Shown: in pieces, positions 1 through 7,476 of the stretch
Layout: each line of letters opens with the position of its first letter
Numbering within the stretch: the first letter of the stretch is position 1
Origin: Bacteroidales bacterium GP2
GTDB lineage: Bacteria; Bacteroidota; Bacteroidia; Bacteroidales; Muribaculaceae
Length of the DNA stretch: 31,450 nucleotides
Direction: 5' to 3'
Assembly: GCA_001701115.1 (NCBI GenBank)
Contig: DAAJ01000009.1
Coordinates: forward strand, 1-31,450
Notes under the pieces: model-generated
The model's database searches: none
What the model saw: only the letters and a program-made list of their open reading frames with translations
What the model was told of the DNA's origin: nothing
Made by a program: the position numbers and the translations under genes

Positions 1-792
1 ACAGTCACCACGTAAGAAAGAGAAGTCGTCGTTACGGCTGCGCAGACGCGCTATCTCTGCGGCATCTGTCTCAGCAGCAGCCAGACGTGAAGTAAGAGTG
101 TCTATACTTGAATGAGCCTCTGAGAGCTCTCCCTCCAGACGTGTATTCTCTGCGCGAAGCGTCTCAATCTCTTCGAGCATCTTTTCGGTAGCCGAATCGT
201 CGTCAGACAGACCACCGGTGATACCTGCCACACGGAGTTTATTGAGCATACTACGGTTCTCAAGGTGTAGCTGCTCCTTCTCCGCCTCTAAATTGAGCAA
301 CTGATTTTCGAGATCATGAACTCTCTCATTGAGGGCGCGCTTCTGGCGCTCGGCGCTCAGACGTGCGTTTCTCGACTCATCGCGCTTCTGCTCAAGCTCT
401 TTTTTCTGATTACGCAGCTCTACAATCTCGTCGGCCACTGACTGCCGCTCCTCTTCCCACTGCTGAAGTCCGAGGTCATGACCACGCACTATTGCGGCCT
501 GAATTCGCGACCGCAGAGCAGAGTCTATTGACTCAAGAAGAAATCGCTTCTGGGCTTCGGTGTCAATGCACTGCTTTACGAATTCGGGCTGAATGGAGTT
601 GAACAACTCGACAACCCCTTCGAGAATATCAGCCGGCAGGGGATCATCGGCAGGAGGAGCGGGCACCATGTCATCTATGGCTGAGTGTGACTCGGACTGA
701 GGATTGTCTACTGACTCGGACTGTTCGAAATCCGAATCGTAGTCGTCAGCTCCGAATCCGAGCGCGCGCTTGAGTGTGGAAAACAGTGACAT
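1..792 (-). CDS. Coiled-coil protein of unknown function, C-terminus cut by window edge
   Basis: The frame begins at an ATG complementary to 790-792 (MSLFSTLKRALGFG) and stays open for 264 codons to base 1, so the protein continues beyond the window. Residues 15-50 are acidic and Ser/Pro-rich. Residues about 55-110 look like a small globular helical segment. From about residue 110 to the edge the sequence is rich in Glu, Arg, Gln and Leu with heptad-like spacing, typical of a long coiled coil. There is no signal peptide or membrane segment, so a cytoplasmic location is likely. It lies 22 bases after the stop of the receiver/ATP-grasp protein on the same strand, which suggests one transcript and perhaps a scaffold or partner role; that is inference. 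I do not recognise a named family. Confidence 0.85.
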   Translation of the reverse strand, partial: MSLFSTLKRALGFGADDYDSDFEQSESVDNPQSESHSAIDDMVPAPPADDPLPADILEGVVELFNSIQPEFVKQCIDTEAQKRFLLESIDSALRSRIQAAIVRGHDLGLQQWEEERQSVADEIVELRNQKKELEQKRDESRNARLSAERQKRALNERVHDLENQLLNLEAEKEQLHLENRSMLNKLRVAGITGGLSDDDSATEKMLEEIETLRAENTRLEGELSEAHSSIDTLTSRLAAAETDAAEIARLRSRNDDFSFLRGDC

Positions 793-814
793 TATATATT
801 ATGAGGCGGGGGAA

Positions 815-3800
815 TCAGAAGTCAGGAATTAATGATGGGTCAATGACCGGAGCGCCAGTGACGACACCCGGTTTGGCTACTACACCGATACCCTTCTTGC
901 CATTGATACCTATGGCGAGGGGCGACGGGAAGGTGACCACACGGATGAAGTCGGTCTCTTTTTCAGCAGGCTGGGAGTTAAGGAAGTCTACATCAAAGAA
1001 TCCCTGGCCTGCTGTAGCATCGATTGTGAAGTAACCCACTCCAAATGAGGTAAGATTCTGGAAGAAGTGTGTACCCTGCGAGGGCTCGATACGATAACTG
1101 CCAACGGCTGACTCCACTATGAGGCGGGCGGCCGAAATCTGAGGCCACTTAACGGGGATGCCGAGCGCTGTGTCGCTCGATCCCCAGCGGCCGGGGCCAA
1201 CGAGGATGTAGTTCTCACCCGCTTCGACCATGGCGCGGTTGATTTTCTCAACTTCACGAGCTATGAGTGAATTATTGGAGGCCGAGAAGGTCTCGGGGCG
1301 CACATAGACGATACGGCGCACTCCGTCGATTGTACCATGACCAAGCGCAGTGTCGGTACGCATGATAAGGTCTGAATCTGGGAGCTCAAGCAGATGCTCG
1401 TCCACCAACTCCTTGCGGTCGACAATAGGACGTATCTGAAGCCAGTAGATGTGACCCTTCAGTTCGCCCTCCGGCTTTATCATGCCGGCAAATTCAATCT
1501 CTACCGGGCGCGACATCTCTTTCTGGCCGGTAGTGAGCATAAAGTTTACAGCTTCCGGCAGGGGGAAGACATGGTGCTTAAGGATATTATTGAATGTGAC
1601 TACACGGCGCCCTTCGCCGAAGTCGTTGTCGCGAAGCACATTGTCGCGGTAGTCAAACACTGACGTCATGTAGCGCAAAGCACCTGTGGGAGCTATATCC
1701 TGCACCGATTTCTTGAGGATATTGAAACCGTCGTCCACACGAAATTCCTCTTGAGCCTTAGCCATATCCAGCACATACATTCGAGTCTGGGTGTCGCGCA
1801 GAGCGAGAGTGAGCTCAGAAGTCTGAAGCACGCTTTCAGGGTGACGGGGGGAGAATCGGAGGCCCATACCGCCGTCAACGATATATTTGCCAAGACCAAC
1901 AGCTACCTCTGCCACACCATCCTCAGGTTTTTCGTGGCCTATGGGATAATAGTTGAGCGAACGGCCCACACCCGACATAGAGGGGAAATAATATCCGCCG
2001 TGCTGGTCGCCAACCACTTCCTGGATTATCACCGCCATCTTCTCCTGGTCGATGACATTGCTGGTGGCGGTCATGTAGGCTTTGGAGTCGGCATAGAATA
2101 CGGATGCATAGACACCCTTTATGGCGTCGCTCAGCAGCTTGAGCATCTCATAGCGGTCAGAGAGGCGGGGAATCATATAGGTGGAGTAGATTCCGGCAAA
2201 CGGCTGATAGTGGGAGTCTTCAAGCAGACTCGACGAACGGATGGCAAGCGGCTTATCAACCACCTCAAAGAGCGCGAAGAAATCTTCGATGAGACGTTCG
2301 GGCAGACGAGCCTGAAGGAAACATTTGAGAATAGTCTCGTCGGGTGCATCGCTCAGGGCCAGAGGATAGAGATTGTTGGTGGCCATGAATTCGTCGAATA
2401 TATCAGTGCAAAGCACCACCGTACGGGGTATGCTGATTGCTATGCCGTGGAAGTTGTCACACTCGGGATGTTTCTTGATAATCTGGTCGATAAATGCAAG
2501 GCCGCGGCCTTTGCCCCCCAGAGAGCCTTCACCTATGCGGGCAAAATTGGAGTAGTGGTCAAAGCGATCTTTGCGGAACACGGCCACTACACCGCGGTTT
2601 TTCATCTTGCGATACTTGACAATCAGGTCGAAGAACAGCTTACGCACAGCCGGGACCTCGTCGAGCGTGTAGAAGCGGTGGTCTTTGATTACTTCGGCAA
2701 GAGGGAAGAGCGCACGGGAGTAGAGCCAGCGGGAAATATCATCGGTAGAAGCATGATGGAGCAGCGACTCCGACGGAATATCCGCCATGCGGTATTGCAG
2801 ATCTTTAAGCGAGGTGATTCGCACCTGCTTGCCTGATGTGGGGTCGGTGAGCACAAGGTCGCCGAATCCGAAACGGCTTTTTATCGCATTACCGAGGTCT
2901 ACCGGGAGTTTCTTGGAATTTTTGTCGAGAAACACACATCCCATCTGCAGGGCCGGATCGGCATTCTTTATCTCAGACGATTCAATGATTACCGGCAGGT
3001 TGGGATTGGTCTTACGCAGGAAATTTGCAAGATGCAGTCCGGCAAGAGGGTCTTTTACACCATTTCGCTTGAAAGATACGTCGGATATCACTCCGAGCAT
3101 ATTTTCGCCATATCGGCGGTAGAGGTCCATGGCCTCCTCATAGTCGCGGGCAAGCATCACCTTTGGACGTCCGCGCATGCGGAGCATCTGTTCATGCTTG
3201 TTGAGCGCTTCGGTAGATGATTCGTATGACTGCTTGAGGAGATTCTTATATACCGTAGGAAGAACCGAGGAGTAGAATCTCACCGAGTCTTCTACAAGCA
3301 TAATCATCTGCACACCCACCTCATTTATATCGCGGTCGGCATTCAGACGGTCTTCAAGCAGCTTGATGATGGCGAGCAGAAGGTCAACATTGCCAAGCCA
3401 GCTGAACACATAGTCAACAGCCGACAAATCTTCATTGGCAAGCCTACGCGACACCTCTTTGGAAAACGGAGTAAGCACAACAATAGGCATATCGGGCCGG
3501 AGATTCTTGATGCGTCGCGCCCCGGAGAAAGTCTCACTAAGATCTATGCCCGGCATCATTATAGCCAGATCGAAATGCTTCGTCTGCATGGCTGCGACCG
3601 CCTCCTGAGCATCGGCCACCTGCGTGATGCGTGGAGGAGAACTCAGATTGAGCGCCACATACTCGAAATAAAGCTGCTCTTCTATGCGTCCGTCCTCTTC
3701 CATCATGAAAGCGTCATAGGGAGAGGCGACAAGGAGCACATTGAAGATGCGCTTCTGCATGAGGTCTTGAAACGCGGTATCCTTTAGATACAGGTGACTG

Positions 3801-3817
3801 AGAGCGTCCTCGTTCAT
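815..3817 (-). CDS. Receiver-like/PEP-pyruvate-binding ATP-grasp fusion protein
   Basis: This 1000-residue soluble protein has three parts. Residues 24-155 resemble a response-regulator receiver, but the phospho-acceptor position reads IMMPG, with no Asp. Residues 169-315 form a second receiver with an acidic pair (LVEDS, E176/D177), an Asp (GVISDVSF, D246) and a Lys (FLDKNS, K299), so it could accept phosphate. Residues about 425-800 match the PPDK N-terminal ATP-grasp domain of PEP synthases: GGKGRGLAFI at 434-443, LAIRSSSLLEDS at 524-535, FAGIYSTY at 540-547, and YWLQIRPIV at 791-799. The rest (to 1000) is a conserved-looking extension with GPGRWGSSD at 874-882. The phospho-His swivelling domain and the PEP-binding TIM barrel of true PEP synthases are absent, so PEP synthase activity is unlikely. 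Annotation pipelines would probably call it PEP synthase. Its real substrate is unknown. Confidence 0.85.
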   Translation of the reverse strand: MNEDALSHLYLKDTAFQDLMQKRIFNVLLVASPYDAFMMEEDGRIEEQLYFEYVALNLSSPPRITQVADAQEAVAAMQTKHFDLAIMMPGIDLSETFSGARRIKNLRPDMPIVVLTPFSKEVSRRLANEDLSAVDYVFSWLGNVDLLLAIIKLLEDRLNADRDINEVGVQMIMLVEDSVRFYSSVLPTVYKNLLKQSYESSTEALNKHEQMLRMRGRPKVMLARDYEEAMDLYRRYGENMLGVISDVSFKRNGVKDPLAGLHLANFLRKTNPNLPVIIESSEIKNADPALQMGCVFLDKNSKKLPVDLGNAIKSRFGFGDLVLTDPTSGKQVRITSLKDLQYRMADIPSESLLHHASTDDISRWLYSRALFPLAEVIKDHRFYTLDEVPAVRKLFFDLIVKYRKMKNRGVVAVFRKDRFDHYSNFARIGEGSLGGKGRGLAFIDQIIKKHPECDNFHGIAISIPRTVVLCTDIFDEFMATNNLYPLALSDAPDETILKCFLQARLPERLIEDFFALFEVVDKPLAIRSSSLLEDSHYQPFAGIYSTYMIPRLSDRYEMLKLLSDAIKGVYASVFYADSKAYMTATSNVIDQEKMAVIIQEVVGDQHGGYYFPSMSGVGRSLNYYPIGHEKPEDGVAEVAVGLGKYIVDGGMGLRFSPRHPESVLQTSELTLALRDTQTRMYVLDMAKAQEEFRVDDGFNILKKSVQDIAPTGALRYMTSVFDYRDNVLRDNDFGEGRRVVTFNNILKHHVFPLPEAVNFMLTTGQKEMSRPVEIEFAGMIKPEGELKGHIYWLQIRPIVDRKELVDEHLLELPDSDLIMRTDTALGHGTIDGVRRIVYVRPETFSASNNSLIAREVEKINRAMVEAGENYILVGPGRWGSSDTALGIPVKWPQISAARLIVESAVGSYRIEPSQGTHFFQNLTSFGVGYFTIDATAGQGFFDVDFLNSQPAEKETDFIRVVTFPSPLAIGINGKKGIGVVAKPGVVTGAPVIDPSLIPDF

Positions 3818-3859
3818 AGATAGTATGAATATTTATAATGCCAGGGTGTTTATGACCTA

Positions 3860-3867
3860 CAAAGATA
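3860..3867 (-). promoter_or_regulatory. Candidate -7 element for the receiver/ATP-grasp gene
   Basis: The minus strand reads TATCTTTG, matching the Bacteroidota -7 consensus TAnnTTTG, 43 bases ahead of the start codon. No TTG lies at the expected 20-base spacing, so only half of the promoter is supported. Confidence 0.4.
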
Positions 3868-4016
3868 AGCCTAATTTTTCAAAAGAGAGGGTTGCAGAGG
3901 ATGAATTAAGACATGCGTAACCATATCGTAACGTCGACACTCCCCCACTTCTCTGTCAGAAAAAAGACAGAAGCCGGAAAAGCCGCTGAGCGACAATCCC
4001 GGCCTGATGCCATTAA

Positions 4017-4029
4017 CGGGCTTTGCCCG
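4017..4029 (-). terminator. Weak hairpin downstream of rpmH
   Basis: CGGGC and GCCCG are separated by three bases and lie 34 bases past the rpmH stop. No T-run follows on the minus strand, so termination here is uncertain. Confidence 0.25.
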
Positions 4030-4062
4030 AAAGAAAGTGACGTCAAAAAAGAGGCGCGTGGC

Positions 4063-4218
4063 TTACTTGCCGGCGATAGAATCGCTCACAGTAAGACGCT
4101 TGCGGCCTTTGGCGCGGCGGCGTGCAAGCACCTTACGGCCATCGGGGGTTGACATTCTTTCACGGAAACCGTGCTTGTTAACTCTCTTTCTGTTAGAAGG
4201 TTGAAATGTTCTTTTCAT
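4063..4218 (-). CDS. rpmH: Large ribosomal subunit protein bL34
   Basis: The 51-residue product begins MKRTFQPSNRKRVNKHGFR and continues with RMSTPDGRKVLARRRAKGRK, the textbook L34 signature. It is a very basic rRNA-binding protein of the 50S subunit. The length suits the family, at about 44-54 residues. It stands alone between the nuo-atp operon terminator and the receiver/ATP-grasp gene. Neither rnpA nor dnaA, its neighbours in many other bacteria, is present. It has its own well-formed promoter upstream at 4263-4293. Confidence 0.97.
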   Translation of the reverse strand: MKRTFQPSNRKRVNKHGFRERMSTPDGRKVLARRRAKGRKRLTVSDSIAGK

Positions 4219-4262
4219 TGCCGTATAGTGTTATCGTTTAATTCAAAGCTGAATTCGGAGTG

Positions 4263-4293
4263 CAAATTTAATCAAAAAGTTTCATCTGCGCAA
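4263..4293 (-). promoter_or_regulatory. rpmH promoter (Bacteroidota sigma type)
   Basis: On the minus strand a TTG (complement of 4291-4293) is followed after exactly 20 bases by TAAATTTG (complement of 4263-4270). This matches the Bacteroidota -33/-7 consensus TTG and TAnnTTTG. The rpmH ATG lies 44 bases beyond the -7 element, giving a short leader of roughly 35-40 bases. Confidence 0.7.
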
Positions 4294-4412
4294 CTTCCGC
4301 ACTGATTTTTACAGCTTTTCCCTTTCATGAGGCTCCCATTATGCAGCTCTGAGTACCAGAAACGGAAATCCCCGCACCGTCATAAGGACGATACGAGGAC
4401 TTCATCATACTG

Positions 4413-4436
4413 AAAAATATTCGGGGAAGGGAATAT
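4413..4436 (-). terminator. Intrinsic terminator of the nuo-atp operon
   Basis: On the minus strand ATATTC, an 8-base C-rich loop and GAATAT form a hairpin followed by TTTTT. It begins only three bases after the nuoN stop codon, so it closes the long operon and separates it from the rpmH promoter. Confidence 0.65.
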
Positions 4437-4439
4437 CCG

Positions 4440-5885
4440 TCAGGCAGCCACCTGAAGAAGGTGGTTGTAAACACAGCTCACGATGCCGAGGAAGATTATG
4501 CCTGCCACGCATACCCAAAGGGCAAAGCGTTCGGAGCAAGCGCTGCGGAATGTGGGAATCACGCAGTCGTCCTGGCTTATGAACATCGCCTTTACCACCA
4601 GCAGGTAGTAGTAGAGCGATATGATAGTGTTGATCAATGCTATCAGCACAAGCACATAGATGGCAATGCTGCCCTGATTGATAGCGCTTGTGAAGATGAA
4701 GAACTTGCTGAAGAAGCCTGCAAAGGGAGGAATACCTGCCAGAGAGAACATTGCCAGCATCATGGTGAAGGCCAGACGGGGATTGGTCTTATAGAGTCCC
4801 TTGTAGTCTTCAATCCAGAGCTTGCCGGAATTATTTTCAATGGCTCCGATCACACCGAAAGCGGCGAGGTTGGAGAAGATGTAGACGAGCACATAGTACA
4901 TCAGCGCCGACATTCCCATAGGATTCATCGCTATCACACCGAGCATTATATAGCCGGCCTGAGAGATAGACGAGAAAGCGAGGAAGCGCTTGATATTGCG
5001 CTGACGCATGGCGAAGAGGTTGCCCACGGTGATGGTGAGGATGATGAGTGCATAGAGCATCCATTCCCATGCCTGAGAATACACCTGTCCGAATGCCTGC
5101 CAGAGAATAACCAGGAAGGCAAAGGCGGCCGCTCCCTTAGAAATCACCGAGAGGTAGGAGGTGACAGGAGTAGGAGCACCCTGATATACGTCGGCGGTCC
5201 AGAGGTGGAAAGGCACAAGCGAGAGCTTGAAACCGATACCGGCGATAACAAAGGCCAGAGCTACAACAAGAAGAGTGTTGACACCTTCGCCCCATAGAGC
5301 CACTGCGATACCGTCGAAATAGAGGGTTCCTGCCAGACCATAGACAAACGACAGGCCCATCAGGAAGATGGCTGAGGAGAATACGGCTGTAAGGATATAC
5401 TTGACGGCTGCCTCACGGCTTTCATAGCGGTGCTTGTCAAAGGCCACCATAGCTGCGAGAGGAAGCGAGGCGGTCTCGAGACCGATGACGAAAAGGAGGA
5501 AATGGCGAGCGGAAATCATGAGATACATGCCGAAGAGAGTGACGAGCAGCAACTCATAGAATTCACCGCGGCGTATGCGTGTCATATCCTGATCGGCCCA
5601 ACGGAGTGCCTGAATCATGACAATCAGCGCGCCGATATTGAGAATGTTCTTGATATTGACTACGGCTGCCGAGGAATTATACATTCCTGAGAAGGCATCG
5701 GTGACTCCACATGTGAGCGAAGGGCAGAAGCCGAAAGCGGTGAAGATGGCGAAAAGAATGCATCCAACCATACCTACGGCGCCCTGACGGCTACGTGGCA
5801 TGAACGTATCGAAGAGGAAGACCAGGAGGAATACGGCCAGCAGACCGATTTCCTGCTTCATCACTAAAAACTGAGAGTAATCCAT
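4440..5885 (-). CDS. nuoN: Complex I membrane subunit NuoN
   Basis: NuoN is one of the three antiporter-like proton-pumping subunits in the inner-membrane arm of complex I. The 481 residues are hydrophobic throughout, with about 14 helices, which is the family length. The charged residues that line the proton path are visible: a Glu in TM5 (GLETASLP, E137), a Lys in TM7 (GFKLSLVPFHLW, K220), a Lys in TM8 (SVISKGAA, K250) and a Lys in the discontinuous TM12 (FFSKFF, K394). The PFHLWTADVYQGAPTPVTSY block is diagnostic for NuoN rather than NuoL or NuoM. It is the last gene of the operon, 16 bases after nuoM and directly followed by a terminator. Confidence 0.96.
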   Translation of the reverse strand: MDYSQFLVMKQEIGLLAVFLLVFLFDTFMPRSRQGAVGMVGCILFAIFTAFGFCPSLTCGVTDAFSGMYNSSAAVVNIKNILNIGALIVMIQALRWADQDMTRIRRGEFYELLLVTLFGMYLMISARHFLLFVIGLETASLPLAAMVAFDKHRYESREAAVKYILTAVFSSAIFLMGLSFVYGLAGTLYFDGIAVALWGEGVNTLLVVALAFVIAGIGFKLSLVPFHLWTADVYQGAPTPVTSYLSVISKGAAAFAFLVILWQAFGQVYSQAWEWMLYALIILTITVGNLFAMRQRNIKRFLAFSSISQAGYIMLGVIAMNPMGMSALMYYVLVYIFSNLAAFGVIGAIENNSGKLWIEDYKGLYKTNPRLAFTMMLAMFSLAGIPPFAGFFSKFFIFTSAINQGSIAIYVLVLIALINTIISLYYYLLVVKAMFISQDDCVIPTFRSACSERFALWVCVAGIIFLGIVSCVYNHLLQVAA

Positions 5886-5901
5886 GTCTGTATCTATCTA
5901 A

Positions 5902-7434
5902 TTAGTTCATGCCGATTACGGCGAAGATGGAGGGACTGAATGTGAACTTGATGAGTTCCTCAAAGAAATTGGGGAAACATCCGATTGCTGCCACGCAGAG
6001 GATAAGGGTAGCGGTAGATGTGCGCTCCCACCATGTGGCGTCTGTGAGGGTGAGATGGTGCTCGTCGTATACCGGACCGAGAAGGAGCTTGCCCACAACG
6101 CGGAGGATATAGACCGCAGTGATGACAATCGAGCAGCAGGCGATGATGGTGAAAACCAGTCGAAGCGAGCCTTCGCCCGAGAGGTAATCGGCCATACCTG
6201 CCTGGAATGAACCTACGAAGATGGTCATCTCAGCCACGAAGCCGCTCAAACCGGGAAGACCGAGGGAGGCCATACCGGCTATCACATAGCAGACGGCGAG
6301 GAAGGGAAGAATCTTCATCAGACCACCCATGAGACGGATGTCGCGGGTGTGGGTGCGTCCGTAAATCATACCGATGAGCGCGAAGAAGAGTGCTGTCATT
6401 AGACCGTGAGACAGCATCTGCATGATGGCACCGGTCATCGCTGTAGTGTTGAGCATGAGGATGGCGAAGAGCACCAGACCGCAGTGGCTCACTGAAGAGT
6501 AAGCGTTGATATACTTGAGGTCAGTCTGCACGCAGGCGCTGAATGCACCGTAGACAACCGAGATACCGGTGAGAATAAGGAATATCCATGCAAGATCTTC
6601 AGCAGCCTGAGGCATAAGATAGATGGCCACACGGAAGCAGCCGTAACCACCGAGCTTCATCAGCACACCGGCATGAAGCATAGACACTGCCGTGGGGGCT
6701 GAAGCGTGACCGTCAGGGCTCCATGTGTGGAAGGGGAACATTGCACCCAGCACTCCGAATCCTACGAATGTCATCGGGAAGAGGAAATACTGCCAGCCCT
6801 TGTCGATAGAAGCATTTTCGGCAATCTGAAGAAGATTCCAGGTGAGGGGCTGTCCGGCCGGAGCTGAGTGATAGTAGATACCGATAAGACCGAGCATCAG
6901 GAAGGCCGAGCCGCCCATCAGCATCAGGGTAAGCTTCATGGCCGAGTAGTTCTTGTTGCCGCTGCCCCACACACCGATGAGGAGATACATGGGGATAAGA
7001 GCGACCTCATAGAACATGAACATGGTGAAGAGATCAATCGAAATGAAGAATCCGAATACACCAGTAGAGAGGAGGATGAGCCAGAGGAAGAAGTCTTTGG
7101 TGTGGGGTTCTATCTTCCATGAGGCGAAACTGCCGGTGAGCAGGATTATGGAAGAAAGAATAAGCATGGCGATGGAGATGCCGTCGACACCTACAGAGAG
7201 GTTGATATTGAGAGGTGTAAACCAACTCCATGTACCGGTATAAAGCATGGGGGCGTCAGCACCTGCGGCACGGAGGCCGAGGTAGTCGACAAGCAGCCAC
7301 ACCGAGAGGGCGGTCAAGGCCAGAGAGCCTGTCACCGCAACGGCGCGAATCTGCTTAATATTTCGGCAGAGGGCAAGACCGCCAAGCATAAGCAGCGGTA
7401 TTACCACGAAATAGATCAAAGGATTGGAAAACAT
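5902..7434 (-). CDS. nuoM: Complex I membrane subunit NuoM
   Basis: The 510-residue polytopic protein is the middle antiporter-like proton-pumping subunit of complex I. The signature FPFHTWSPDGHASAPTAVS (233-251) identifies NuoM. The TM5 Glu (MFYEVALIP, E143), the TM8 Lys (VLMKLGGYG, K260) and the TM12 Glu (FVAEMTIF, E402) are present. The central TM7 Lys is not: aligned on the downstream PFHTW, E. coli K234 (FAVKMP) falls on L229 (FGVLGA), with no gap needed. NuoL and NuoN in this window keep that Lys. If the alignment is right, the proton path of this subunit differs from the standard model, although this may be general in Bacteroidales. The gene lies between nuoL (42-base gap) and nuoN (16-base gap). 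Confidence 0.96.
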   Translation of the reverse strand: MFSNPLIYFVVIPLLMLGGLALCRNIKQIRAVAVTGSLALTALSVWLLVDYLGLRAAGADAPMLYTGTWSWFTPLNINLSVGVDGISIAMLILSSIILLTGSFASWKIEPHTKDFFLWLILLSTGVFGFFISIDLFTMFMFYEVALIPMYLLIGVWGSGNKNYSAMKLTLMLMGGSAFLMLGLIGIYYHSAPAGQPLTWNLLQIAENASIDKGWQYFLFPMTFVGFGVLGAMFPFHTWSPDGHASAPTAVSMLHAGVLMKLGGYGCFRVAIYLMPQAAEDLAWIFLILTGISVVYGAFSACVQTDLKYINAYSSVSHCGLVLFAILMLNTTAMTGAIMQMLSHGLMTALFFALIGMIYGRTHTRDIRLMGGLMKILPFLAVCYVIAGMASLGLPGLSGFVAEMTIFVGSFQAGMADYLSGEGSLRLVFTIIACCSIVITAVYILRVVGKLLLGPVYDEHHLTLTDATWWERTSTATLILCVAAIGCFPNFFEELIKFTFSPSIFAVIGMN

Positions 7435-7476
7435 AATTACTATACTTTTTCTTATTGCACCAAAGTGTTTAGGCTA

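Noticed and set aside
1751..2836. Open frame of 361 codons opposite the receiver/ATP-grasp gene
   Set aside because: It lies wholly antisense to a gene with clear domain motifs, and its translation shows no recognisable fold or signal.
4461..5297. Open frame of 278 codons antisense to nuoN
   Set aside because: Its His- and Glu-rich translation is what the reverse complement of membrane-protein codons gives; nuoN is certain.
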